From: Deltaproteobacteria bacterium
Lineage (GTDB): Bacteria > Desulfobacterota > WTBG01
DNA: 10,798 nucleotides
Assembly: GCA_013139225.1 (NCBI GenBank)
Contig: WTBG01000057.1
Coordinates: 1-10,798 of the forward strand
Reading direction: 5' to 3'
The position numbers were made by a program, and so were the translations under genes. The notes beneath the pieces are model-generated. The model ran no database searches and was not told the DNA's origin. It saw only the letters and a list, made by a program, of their open reading frames with translations. This document shows, piece by piece, positions 5,665 to 10,798 of the stretch. Position 1 is the first letter of the stretch. Each line of letters starts with the position of its first letter.

Positions 5665-6564
5665 TTAACATATTTTCTTTTTAGTTAGTTCAGGTGGTTT
5701 GTTAAACAGGAGGGTGCAAGGTGGAACAGATTCGGTCAGCCAAACACTACCACCGATAATAGAATTTTCACCAACTACTGTTTTACCGCCTAAAATAGTA
5801 GCGCCAGCGTATATTATGACATTGTCCTTAATGGTGGGATGACGTTTTTTCCCTCGTTCAATGTTACCTGATGTATCCTTCTTTACACTGAGTGCTCCCA
5901 AGGTGACTCCCTGATAAATCCTTACATTGTTGCCTATTTCTGTAGTTTCACCTATCACAACTCCTGTACCATGATCAATAAAAAAGTGCTCTCCTATAGT
6001 GGCTCGTGGATGTATGTCTATACCAGTTTTACTATGTGCGTATTCCGTCATAATTCTTGGAATCAAGGGTACCTTAAGCAAGTGAATTTCATGTGCTACT
6101 CGATAGATAGCAATAGCCTCTATTCCGGGATAACATAAGATTATTTCGTCGAGATTTTTTGCAGCAGGGTCACCATCCAAAGCGGAAAGAACGTCACCAC
6201 GCAACTTGTCGCGCATGTCAGGTATTCTATTCAACATGGAAAAGGTAATCTCAATGGATCTATCTGTAAGTTTCTTTTCGTCTTCCTGGTTACCATAAGC
6301 TGACTTTAAACTTTTGAAATTCTCTCTGGAAAGGTGATGATATATGAAAGCAATCTTCTCCCAGATATAGTTGGTAACATCTCCTTTTGAAAGCTCCTGC
6401 TTTGCGTAATAGCCAGGGAAGAGAACATCCAGGAAATTAGTGGCGATCTCGTGGACCAAATCACGTGATGGAAGGTTAGGACCTTCAATGTGATTGATGC
6501 CATCTTCAGTGCCATAGGTATTTACAATTTTCCCAATGATCTGGGGTAGTTTGGTCTTAGGCAT
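5665..6564 (-). CDS. cysE: Serine O-acetyltransferase
   Basis: The protein has 299 residues. The C-terminal third is a left-handed beta helix of hexapeptide repeats beginning D-I-H-P-R-A-T-I-G at 183-191 (H185 matches the catalytic His of CysE). It is followed by D-H-G-T-G-V-V-I-G-E-T, G-V-T-L-G-A, K-K-R-H-P-T-I and the coil that ends G-G-S-V-W-L. The N-terminal half is helical and longer than in the short EpsC-type enzymes; it includes D-P-A-A at 132-135 and the Y-P-G-I-E-A-I-A-I-Y-R-V-A-H segment that leads to the active site. It makes O-acetylserine from serine and acetyl-CoA, the first step of cysteine synthesis, in the cytoplasm. It starts 5 bp after nifS and so supplies the cysteine that NifS consumes. 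Confidence 0.95.
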   Translation of the reverse strand: MPKTKLPQIIGKIVNTYGTEDGINHIEGPNLPSRDLVHEIATNFLDVLFPGYYAKQELSKGDVTNYIWEKIAFIYHHLSRENFKSLKSAYGNQEDEKKLTDRSIEITFSMLNRIPDMRDKLRGDVLSALDGDPAAKNLDEIILCYPGIEAIAIYRVAHEIHLLKVPLIPRIMTEYAHSKTGIDIHPRATIGEHFFIDHGTGVVIGETTEIGNNVRIYQGVTLGALSVKKDTSGNIERGKKRHPTIKDNVIIYAGATILGGKTVVGENSIIGGSVWLTESVPPCTLLFNKPPELTKKKIC

Positions 6565-6569
6565 TGGCC

Positions 6570-7727
6570 TTAGTCTTTACCAAAAGGTGAGATTTCTCTT
6601 AGTCTTTCTATGATAGGAGGCAGGTGCTCAATAATATAATCGATATCCTCTTCATTGTTGTAACGGCTCAAACTTAGTCTTAGAGAGCCATGAACGAAAG
6701 TAAAGGGGATGCCCATCGCCCTGAGCACATGTGATGGTTCCAGGGAGCCTGATGTGCAGGCAGAACCTGAAGAGGCGGCAATCCCTTTCTGACTTAGCAT
6801 TAAAAGGATTGCTTCTCCTTCAACGAATTCAAAACTGATGTTTGTGGTATTAGGCAAACGATGTTCTGTATCACCGTTTGTCCGGGTGTTTGTGCATTTC
6901 CTAAGCAGCTCTTTTTCTAATCGATCTCTTAATGCCTTTATCCTTGTGTTTCCATCTTCTATATGTTTCATAGCCAGCTCTGATGCTTTGCCTAATCCAA
7001 TGATATAAGGAACATTTTCTGTCCCTGCTCTACGTCCCCTCTCCTGGTGGCCACCTATGATGAAGGGAGTAAGTTTGGCACCCTTTCTGATGTATAGTGC
7101 ACCAATTCCCTTGGGAGCGTGAAGTTTATGACCCGATAGAGAAAGGAGGTCAATCGCGCACTTGCTCATGTCAAGTGGAATTTTCCCAGTGGCCTGGACA
7201 GCATCGCAATGAAATACAGCACCCTTACTTTTAACAATCTCTCCAATTTCTTCAATGGGAAAGATGACGCCAGTTTCGTTATTAGCACACATGATACTGA
7301 CAATAGCAGTATTATCAACGATTGCATTTTCCAGTTCGCTTAAATCAAGACACCCTTTTTTATCGACAGCAAGTTCAGTTAATTTATAACCGTTTTTGCT
7401 CAAATGGCGGCATAGATTGAGTACAGCAGGATGTTCTACCCTGGTAGTTATAATATGTTTCTTGTAGGGATAAGACTCCACGGTACCTTGTATGGCAGTG
7501 CTATCACTTTCGGTACCGCAACTGGTAAAGATGATTTCGGAGGGATCACAATTGAGCAGGCTGGCAACTTTTTCTCGGGCTTCGATTAGCTTCTTTTCGA
7601 CCTGCCCGCCAAAGTAATGCATACTGGAAGGATTCCCATAAAGTTCAGAGAAGTAAGGAAGCATCTCTTCAACTACTTCTGGTGCTACTCTGGTTGTCGC
7701 ATTATTATCTGCATATACATTTCTCAT
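6570..7727 (-). CDS. nifS: Cysteine desulfurase, NifS/IscS type
   Basis: The protein has 385 residues, normal for the family. The N-terminal M-R-N-V-Y-A-D-N-N-A-T-T is the standard start of NifS enzymes. Seen motifs are G-N-P-S-S-M-H at 31-37, T-S-C-G-T-E-S-D at 68-75, E-H-P-A-V at 98-102, N-N-E-T-G at 149-153, the PLP lysine K201 in S-G-H-K-L-H-A-P-K-G, and R-R-A-G-T-E-N at 232-238. The catalytic C324 lies in the long loop S-S-G-S-A-C-T-S-G. It takes sulfur from cysteine as a persulfide and hands it to NifU for Fe-S cluster assembly; enzymes of this group can also release selenium from selenocysteine. Its ATG overlaps the TGA of nifU by 4 bp (translational coupling), and cysE follows after 5 bp. 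No nif structural genes are in view, so a housekeeping Fe-S role is likely. Confidence 0.97.
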   Translation of the reverse strand: MRNVYADNNATTRVAPEVVEEMLPYFSELYGNPSSMHYFGGQVEKKLIEAREKVASLLNCDPSEIIFTSCGTESDSTAIQGTVESYPYKKHIITTRVEHPAVLNLCRHLSKNGYKLTELAVDKKGCLDLSELENAIVDNTAIVSIMCANNETGVIFPIEEIGEIVKSKGAVFHCDAVQATGKIPLDMSKCAIDLLSLSGHKLHAPKGIGALYIRKGAKLTPFIIGGHQERGRRAGTENVPYIIGLGKASELAMKHIEDGNTRIKALRDRLEKELLRKCTNTRTNGDTEHRLPNTTNISFEFVEGEAILLMLSQKGIAASSGSACTSGSLEPSHVLRAMGIPFTFVHGSLRLSLSRYNNEEDIDYIIEHLPPIIERLREISPFGKD

Positions 7728-8569
7728 GTTTCTACCATCACCTCAATATCATTGGATACAAATTCTCTAAGTTTTCCTTCAACGAGACCCTTCAGGGTGA
7801 AATTTGAACTGGGACAGGAAGAACAGGTGCCCCGCAGTGTCACAATAACTTTATTCCCTTCTATATCGACCAGGTCAATATCTCCCCCGTCTGTTCTTAA
7901 AGCAGGTCTTATTTCCCTTTCAATGGTTTCTTCAATAAGCTTCATTTTTTGGATATTGGTCAATTTTTGTTTTTGAGGGATTTTTTCAGGGGCAGGTTTT
8001 TTACTAACTTTACCTTCTACCTTAGATATAATGTCTTCAATCTTTGGGTGACAGGATTCACATCCACCGCCTGCCTTGGTGTAGTGGGTAACTTCTGCAA
8101 CAGTACTGAGTTGATTCTCTTTTATTACGCGTTCAATCTCTTTGTCAGTAATGCCAAAACATTTGCAGGTAACCTCACCTTCCAGTTGTTTTTTGATGTC
8201 TATACCTCTGTAATCAGCAATGGCTGCTTCCAGGGCTTCCCTTCCCATAACAGAGCAGTGCATTTTCTCTTGAGGAAGACCATCAAGGTGATTAGCAAGA
8301 TCCTTATTAGTAATCTTGTCTGCTTCCTCCAGGGTTTTACCAATTACTATTTCGGTTAAAACTGACGCCGATGCAATAGCACTACCGCAACCGAAGGTTT
8401 TAAATTTTGCTTCTTTGATTCTCTTGTTTTCATCAAGCTTAAACATGAACTTTAAAGCATCACCACAGGCAAGTGATCCGACTTCACCTACACCATCAGG
8501 ATTCTTAATTTCACCTACATTCCTTGGATTAAAAAAGTGATCTTTGACTTTCTCAGAATAATCCCACAT
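7724..8569 (-). CDS. nifU: Full-length NifU Fe-S cluster scaffold (IscU + 2Fe-2S + Nfu domains)
   Basis: The protein has 281 residues in three parts. The N-terminal IscU-like scaffold (1-125) carries C35 (L-A-C-G-D), C61 (F-G-C-G-S) and C105 (H-C-S-V-M-G). The middle BFD-like 2Fe-2S domain (about 130-185) has C135-x-C137 and C170-E-S-C173. The C-terminal Nfu domain (about 205-281) has R-T-D-G-G-D-I and C249-S-S-C252. A Lys/Pro-rich linker lies at 186-202. It assembles Fe-S clusters with sulfur from NifS and passes them to target proteins. AGGAG about 9 nt upstream supports the start. It is the first gene of the nifU-nifS-cysE operon, and it ends in TGA used as an ordinary stop. This architecture is found in nitrogen fixers but also in many anaerobes, epsilonproteobacteria and planctomycetes, where it serves general Fe-S assembly. 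Confidence 0.97.
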   Translation of the reverse strand: MWDYSEKVKDHFFNPRNVGEIKNPDGVGEVGSLACGDALKFMFKLDENKRIKEAKFKTFGCGSAIASASVLTEIVIGKTLEEADKITNKDLANHLDGLPQEKMHCSVMGREALEAAIADYRGIDIKKQLEGEVTCKCFGITDKEIERVIKENQLSTVAEVTHYTKAGGGCESCHPKIEDIISKVEGKVSKKPAPEKIPQKQKLTNIQKMKLIEETIEREIRPALRTDGGDIDLVDIEGNKVIVTLRGTCSSCPSSNFTLKGLVEGKLREFVSNDIEVMVET

Positions 8570-8602
8570 TTCTTATTGCTCCTTTTTAACAGTATTTGAC
8601 CT

Positions 8603-8630
8603 ATTATGCCATACTAAATAATTATTTGAA
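8603..8630 (-). promoter_or_regulatory. Possible promoter of the nifU-nifS-cysE operon
   Basis: On the minus strand TTCAAA (8630-8625), a 16-nt spacer and CATAAT (8608-8603) give a weak to moderate sigma70 match. The leader to the nifU ATG would be about 27 nt. The spacer region contains the perfect palindrome AAATAATTATTT (8616-8627), which could be an operator but matches the PerR box poorly (about 8 of 14). Confidence 0.3.
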
Positions 8631-8660
8631 ATAAAAATATTGCCTTTATAGCACGCTTTT

Positions 8661-9092
8661 TTACTCAACTTTTTTTAAACAATCAGGGCAAATTCCGTTA
8701 AATTCCAATTGATGACCTTCTATCTTATATCCACTTGACTTTTCAACGCTTTTAGTAAGGTTTGGGTGAACTTTACATTGAATGTCATCTAATTTCCCAC
8801 ATTTTAAACAGAATATGTGGTGATGAGGATCAAAGTTGCCATCGTAACGTGCAGTATTTTTCCCATATTTAAGTTCCCTGATTAATCCCTTTTCCTTGAG
8901 TAAGTTTAGATTTCTGTATATAGTTCCAAGACTTACATTCGGACATTTCTTTCTGACCTTATCATAGATCCAGTCTGCTGTGGGGTGCTTGGTGGTTCCA
9001 TTAAGGACTTCCATGATCATAGCCCTTTGACGAGTTGGTCTTATAACTTGAGATTTCAGATCATTCATTGTTCGATTGTCGTTATAGTCCAT
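8661..9092 (-). CDS. perR: Peroxide-sensing Fur-family repressor, PerR type
   Basis: The protein has 143 residues. The winged-helix N-terminal half has P-T-R-Q-R at 19-23 and the recognition region V-S-L-G-T-I-Y-R-N-L at 53-62. Aligned by eye to Bacillus PerR, all five regulatory metal ligands are present at the right spacing: H36 (H-P-T-A-D), D84 (A-R-Y-D), H90 and H92 (P-H-H-H), and D103. An Asp at the last position is the mark of PerR rather than Fur or Zur. The structural zinc site is C95-x-x-C98 and C135-x-x-C138. The Fe-loaded form binds DNA; peroxide oxidises a His ligand and releases it. It is monocistronic, reads toward nifU with a 91-bp gap, and has a strong promoter with an embedded PerR-like box, predicting self-repression. 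The Fur-family call is near certain; the PerR subtype is likely. Confidence 0.92.
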   Translation of the reverse strand: MDYNDNRTMNDLKSQVIRPTRQRAMIMEVLNGTTKHPTADWIYDKVRKKCPNVSLGTIYRNLNLLKEKGLIRELKYGKNTARYDGNFDPHHHIFCLKCGKLDDIQCKVHPNLTKSVEKSSGYKIEGHQLEFNGICPDCLKKVE

Positions 9093-9115
9093 ATAGAATT
9101 ACCTCAGTATTCTAG

Positions 9116-9144
9116 ATAATAATGATTACTGTTATCGTTGTCAA
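9116..9144 (-). promoter_or_regulatory. Strong sigma70-type promoter of perR
   Basis: On the minus strand TTGACA (9144-9139), a 17-nt spacer and TATTAT (9121-9116) give 6/6 and 5/6 matches with ideal spacing. GAGG at 9105-9102 then sits 9 nt before the perR ATG, so the leader is very short. Confidence 0.72.
9117..9131. promoter_or_regulatory. Candidate PerR operator in the perR promoter
   Basis: TAATAATGATTACTG (plus strand) is a 7-1-7 imperfect palindrome (5 of 7 pairs) with about 10 of 14 matches to the PerR box TTATAAT-N-ATTATAA. It covers 5 nt of the -10 and the adjacent 10 nt of spacer, the same placement as the related site at 392-406. A wider GATAA..TTATC inverted repeat (9115-9136) frames it, as in Fur-family boxes. 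Confidence 0.52.
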
Positions 9145-9276
9145 GTTTTTTTTCTTTGCCAGATAAAGGAAATTCTATCCCTTTCTTCGTTTCATAATCG
9201 CAATGCTAATATTAGTATGTAAATATAAAGCTTGGAAATTTTAGAAGGCTTACAATTGAAATAGTAATAGTTTTTA
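9145..9276. other. Intergenic region between perR and the arsenosugar genes, no gene seen
   Basis: This A/T-rich stretch has no supported reading frame. It contains only a short palindrome, CTAATATTAG (9206-9215), of unknown meaning. The rest of the 427-bp gap between perR and the glycosyltransferase is taken up by two divergent promoters and the MITE-like element. Confidence 0.5.
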
Positions 9277-9305
9277 TTGACATTACAATAAGTTATCACT
9301 ATTTT
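9277..9305 (+). promoter_or_regulatory. Promoter of the glycosyltransferase gene, now upstream of an inserted MITE
   Basis: TTGACA (9277-9282), a 17-nt spacer and TATTTT (9300-9305) give 6/6 and 4/6 matches. The same hexamer pair and spacing recur before arsM at 10288. Without the inserted element the leader to the ATG at 9520 would be about 25 nt; with it the leader is about 200 nt and holds two hairpins. Confidence 0.5.
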
Positions 9306-9318
9306 TAATTAATATATT

Positions 9319-9490
9319 CTGCTTACTTGGAAAACTCCAGTTAGATTACCCCGATGAAATTATTAACAATACTGGATTCCCGCTTGCGCGGGAATGACAT
9401 GTTTTTTCAATCGGTTACATTCTTCTCTGTCATCCCTGCGAAAGCAGGGATCCAGGAACTAATAGACAACTGGAGTATTCCAAATAAGCG
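9319..9490. mobile_element. MITE-like element, copy B, with terminal inverted repeats and target duplication
   Basis: This is a 172-bp non-coding element. The terminal inverted repeats at 9321-9342 and 9468-9489 match at 20 of 22 positions (outer part GCTTA, inner part ACTCCAGTT). The 11-bp direct repeat ATTAATATATT sits at 9308-9318 and 9491-9501, immediately outside the ends, as expected for a target duplication. Inside are hairpins ATTCCCGC-TTGC-GCGGGAAT (9376-9395) and ATCCCTGC-GAAA-GCAGGGAT (9432-9451) in opposite orientation. The first fits the ATTCCC-N8-GGGAAT pattern known from Neisseria dRS3 repeats, though the whole element is different. It has no transposase and would need one in trans. 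It is close in sequence to copy A at 5270-5438 and lies in the same orientation. Confidence 0.78.
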
Positions 9491-9519
9491 ATTAATATAT
9501 TATAGGAGATAAAAATACG

Positions 9520-10212
9520 ATGGGTAGCAACTGTACCTTTTCAATCATAATTCCTGTTTTGCATGAACTTAAGAAGATCAATCTACTTCTTGAAGATCTT
9601 CAAGAGTTTGAGGAGAATTTTGAGATTATAGTTGTTGACGGAAATCCTAATAGAGAGACCATAAATATTATAAGGAATAAGGATATTAAGATACTGGTTT
9701 CTAAAGTGGGACGTGGCAGGCAGATGAATACCGGTGTAGCTGGTGCCAGTGGAGAAATCCTCATTTTTCTTCATGCCGATACACAACTGCCTGTTACTGC
9801 TCTGGATCGTATCAGACATGCTTTGAAGAAAAAACAGTATGTGGGCGGTGCATTTGATTTAGGCATAAGGTCTGACAATCTCATTTTAAAAGTGATTGCA
9901 AAATGTGCTTCTCTTCGTTCTCGTTTGACCCGCATCCCCTATGGAGATCAGGCAATTTTTATAAGAAAAGACTATTTCAATAAGATTGGTGGTTATAAAG
10001 AAATTCCTTTAATGGAAGATGTAGAACTGATGCAACGCATAAAGAAACGAGGAGATAAGATTTGTATACTTTCAGACAGGGTGTTCACCTCACCACGAAG
10101 GTGGGAAAAAGAGGGGATCATTTGCTGCACTTTGCGGAACTGGATAATTATAATTCTTTATCTAATTGGAATCTCGCCTGATAAATTGGCAAGGTATTAC
10201 GGAAGGAACTAA
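9520..10212 (+). CDS. TIGR04283-type glycosyltransferase of arsenosugar clusters
   Basis: The protein has 230 residues with a GT-A, family-2-like fold. Motifs are F-S-I-I-I-P-V-L-H-E at 7-16, E-I-I-V-V-D-G-N-P at 35-43, G-R-G-R-Q-M-N-T-G at 64-72 (highly typical of this family), F-L-H-A-D-T at 83-88 (metal/nucleotide-sugar site), P-Y-G-D-Q at 140-144 and M-E-D-V-E at 165-169. A hydrophobic segment near 207-218 suggests membrane association. The family was first described as rSAM/selenodomain-associated transferase 2 and is now linked to arsenosugar synthesis. The next gene is ArsM-like, which supports that role. GGAG at 9505-9508 is 11 nt from the ATG, a little long. The gene is read away from perR; its promoter lies beyond the inserted MITE. 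Confidence 0.88.
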   Translation: MGSNCTFSIIIPVLHELKKINLLLEDLQEFEENFEIIVVDGNPNRETINIIRNKDIKILVSKVGRGRQMNTGVAGASGEILIFLHADTQLPVTALDRIRHALKKKQYVGGAFDLGIRSDNLILKVIAKCASLRSRLTRIPYGDQAIFIRKDYFNKIGGYKEIPLMEDVELMQRIKKRGDKICILSDRVFTSPRRWEKEGIICCTLRNWIIIILYLIGISPDKLARYYGRN

Positions 10213-10287
10213 ACAAGAAATAAAAACGTTATAGATTAAAGAGGTGGCAAAATGGGGATAGTTATATTATAATCAGCAACGTTAAAA

Positions 10288-10316
10288 TTGACAGCATGAG
10301 ATATTATTTATATTTT
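10288..10316 (+). promoter_or_regulatory. Promoter candidate for arsM
   Basis: TTGACA (10288-10293), a 17-nt spacer and TATTTT (10311-10316) give 6/6 and 4/6 matches, identical in both hexamers and spacing to the glycosyltransferase promoter at 9277. The leader to the ATG at 10368 would be about 45 nt. Confidence 0.45.
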
Positions 10317-10367
10317 TGCGATTGATGGGAATGTGATACTAAATAGTGTATTAGGGAGTAAAGTAAA

Positions 10368-10798
10368 ATGAGTAAAGGGAATGATCGGATGAAAATAGAT
10401 ATTAAGCAGACTGTAAAAAAATACTATGGTGAAGAATTACAAGGGACATCAGATTTAAAAACAAATGCGTGTTGTGCGTTGGATGCCTTCCCTGATTACA
10501 TAAGAAAAATTATCCCACTTTTGAATGACGAAATAATAACCAAATCTTATGGTTGTGGTTCACCCATCCCTTTATATATTGAAGGGCTGAAGGTTTTAGA
10601 TGTTGGTTGTGGTACAGGAAGAGATTGTTACATTATGTCAAAGCTTGTTGGAGAGAAGGGGATTGTTTATGGTATTGACATGACTGAGAACCAGTTAGAG
10701 ATTGCGGATAAATACATTGAAGAACAGACTGCAAAATTTGAATATAAAAATCCTAATATAAAATTTATCTTAGATTATATCGAAAATATTAGAGATCA
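10368..10798 (+). CDS. arsM: Arsenite methyltransferase ArsM, arsenosugar type, N-terminal 143 residues
   Basis: The open frame from the ATG at 10368 (GGGAG about 9 nt upstream; a second ATG at 10389 is possible) runs to the window end. Early residues V-K-K-Y-Y-G are followed by L-K-T-N-A-C-C-A at 30-37 and S-Y-G-C-G-S-P-I-P at 60-68, which supply arsenic-binding-type cysteines (C35/C36, C63). The SAM-binding motif is V-L-D-V-G-C-G-T-G-R-D at 76-86, then G-I-D-M-T as motif II. This layout (N-A-C-C, Y-G-C-G-S-P-I-P, L-D-x-G-C-G-T-G-R-D) is that of the ArsM found with ArsS and TIGR04283 proteins. It transfers methyl groups from S-adenosylmethionine to trivalent arsenic in the cytoplasm. The 155-bp gap after the glycosyltransferase gene holds its own likely promoter. 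Confidence 0.87.
   Translation, partial: MSKGNDRMKIDIKQTVKKYYGEELQGTSDLKTNACCALDAFPDYIRKIIPLLNDEIITKSYGCGSPIPLYIEGLKVLDVGCGTGRDCYIMSKLVGEKGIVYGIDMTENQLEIADKYIEEQTAKFEYKNPNIKFILDYIENIRD

Noticed and set aside
7949..8359. A 136-codon open frame on the plus strand, opposite nifU
   Set aside because: It is antisense to a well-supported NifU and shows no domain or ribosome binding site; it is a shadow of the real coding strand. The same applies to the other plus-strand frames between 94 and 7976 and to the minus-strand frames at 6306-6515 and 9583-9819.
6570..8569. Part of a nitrogen-fixation (nif) cluster
   Set aside because: Only nifU and nifS are present, next to cysE; no nitrogenase or cofactor genes are seen, and this pair often serves general Fe-S assembly in anaerobes.
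8616..8627. Palindrome AAATAATTATTT upstream of nifU as a third PerR operator
   Set aside because: It lacks the 7-1-7 layout, matches only about 8 of 14 box positions, and is simple A/T sequence.
10252..10272. A six-codon frame (M-G-I-V-I-L-stop) with a good GAGGTGG site between the glycosyltransferase and arsM
   Set aside because: It is too short to support as a gene. A frameshifted continuation exists for about 15 residues but matches nothing recognisable. It could be a leader peptide or the stub of a lost gene; there is no way to tell here.

Overview
The window looks like a stretch of chromosome from an anaerobic or microaerophilic bacterium of moderately low GC (roughly 40 percent by eye). 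It carries rubredoxins, rubrerythrin and ferritin-like proteins, multihaem c-type cytochromes, a full-length NifU with NifS, a PerR-type regulator and the start of an arsenosugar gene cluster. This mix suits Desulfobacterota, Nitrospirota or anammox-type Planctomycetota. The sequence alone does not settle which, and I do not name a species.

Layout. Everything from 1 to 9092 reads on the minus strand. In transcription order: perR (9092-8661); nifU, nifS and cysE (8569-5665, overlapping or nearly so); a 7-Cys rubredoxin-like protein (5624-5457); a MITE-like repeat (about 5270-5438); a 48-residue zinc ribbon (5226-5080); a glutaredoxin whose catalytic Cys codon is TGA (5051-4815); a pentahaem cytochrome (4789-3377); a monohaem cytochrome (3292-2963); rubrerythrin (2943-2371); an M50 metalloprotease with CBS domains (2350-1223); a COG1633-type ferritin-like protein (951-415); then, from its own promoter, a 36-residue rubredoxin (329-219) and an FMN/iron-sulfur flavoprotein cut by the window edge (196-1). 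From 9520 rightwards the plus strand carries a TIGR04283-type glycosyltransferase and the first part of an ArsM-type arsenite methyltransferase, the beginning of an arsenosugar cluster.

How it fits together. The minus-strand block is a sulfur, iron-sulfur and oxidative-stress module. CysE feeds cysteine synthesis, NifS and NifU turn cysteine into Fe-S clusters, and rubrerythrin, the rubredoxins and the flavoprotein detoxify peroxide or oxygen. PerR has all five regulatory metal ligands. Near-identical 15-bp PerR-like operators sit at the same offset in the perR promoter and in the rubredoxin/flavoprotein promoter.

Main discoveries. (1) A small selenoprotein glutaredoxin with a U-P-H-C active site, a consensus ribosome binding site and a candidate bacterial SECIS hairpin 31 nt after the UGA; an ordinary gene caller would miss it. 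(2) A predicted two-site PerR regulon. (3) A roughly 170-bp MITE-like element in two copies. One copy has 20/22-bp terminal inverted repeats and an 11-bp flanking direct repeat, and has apparently inserted between a promoter and the glycosyltransferase start codon.
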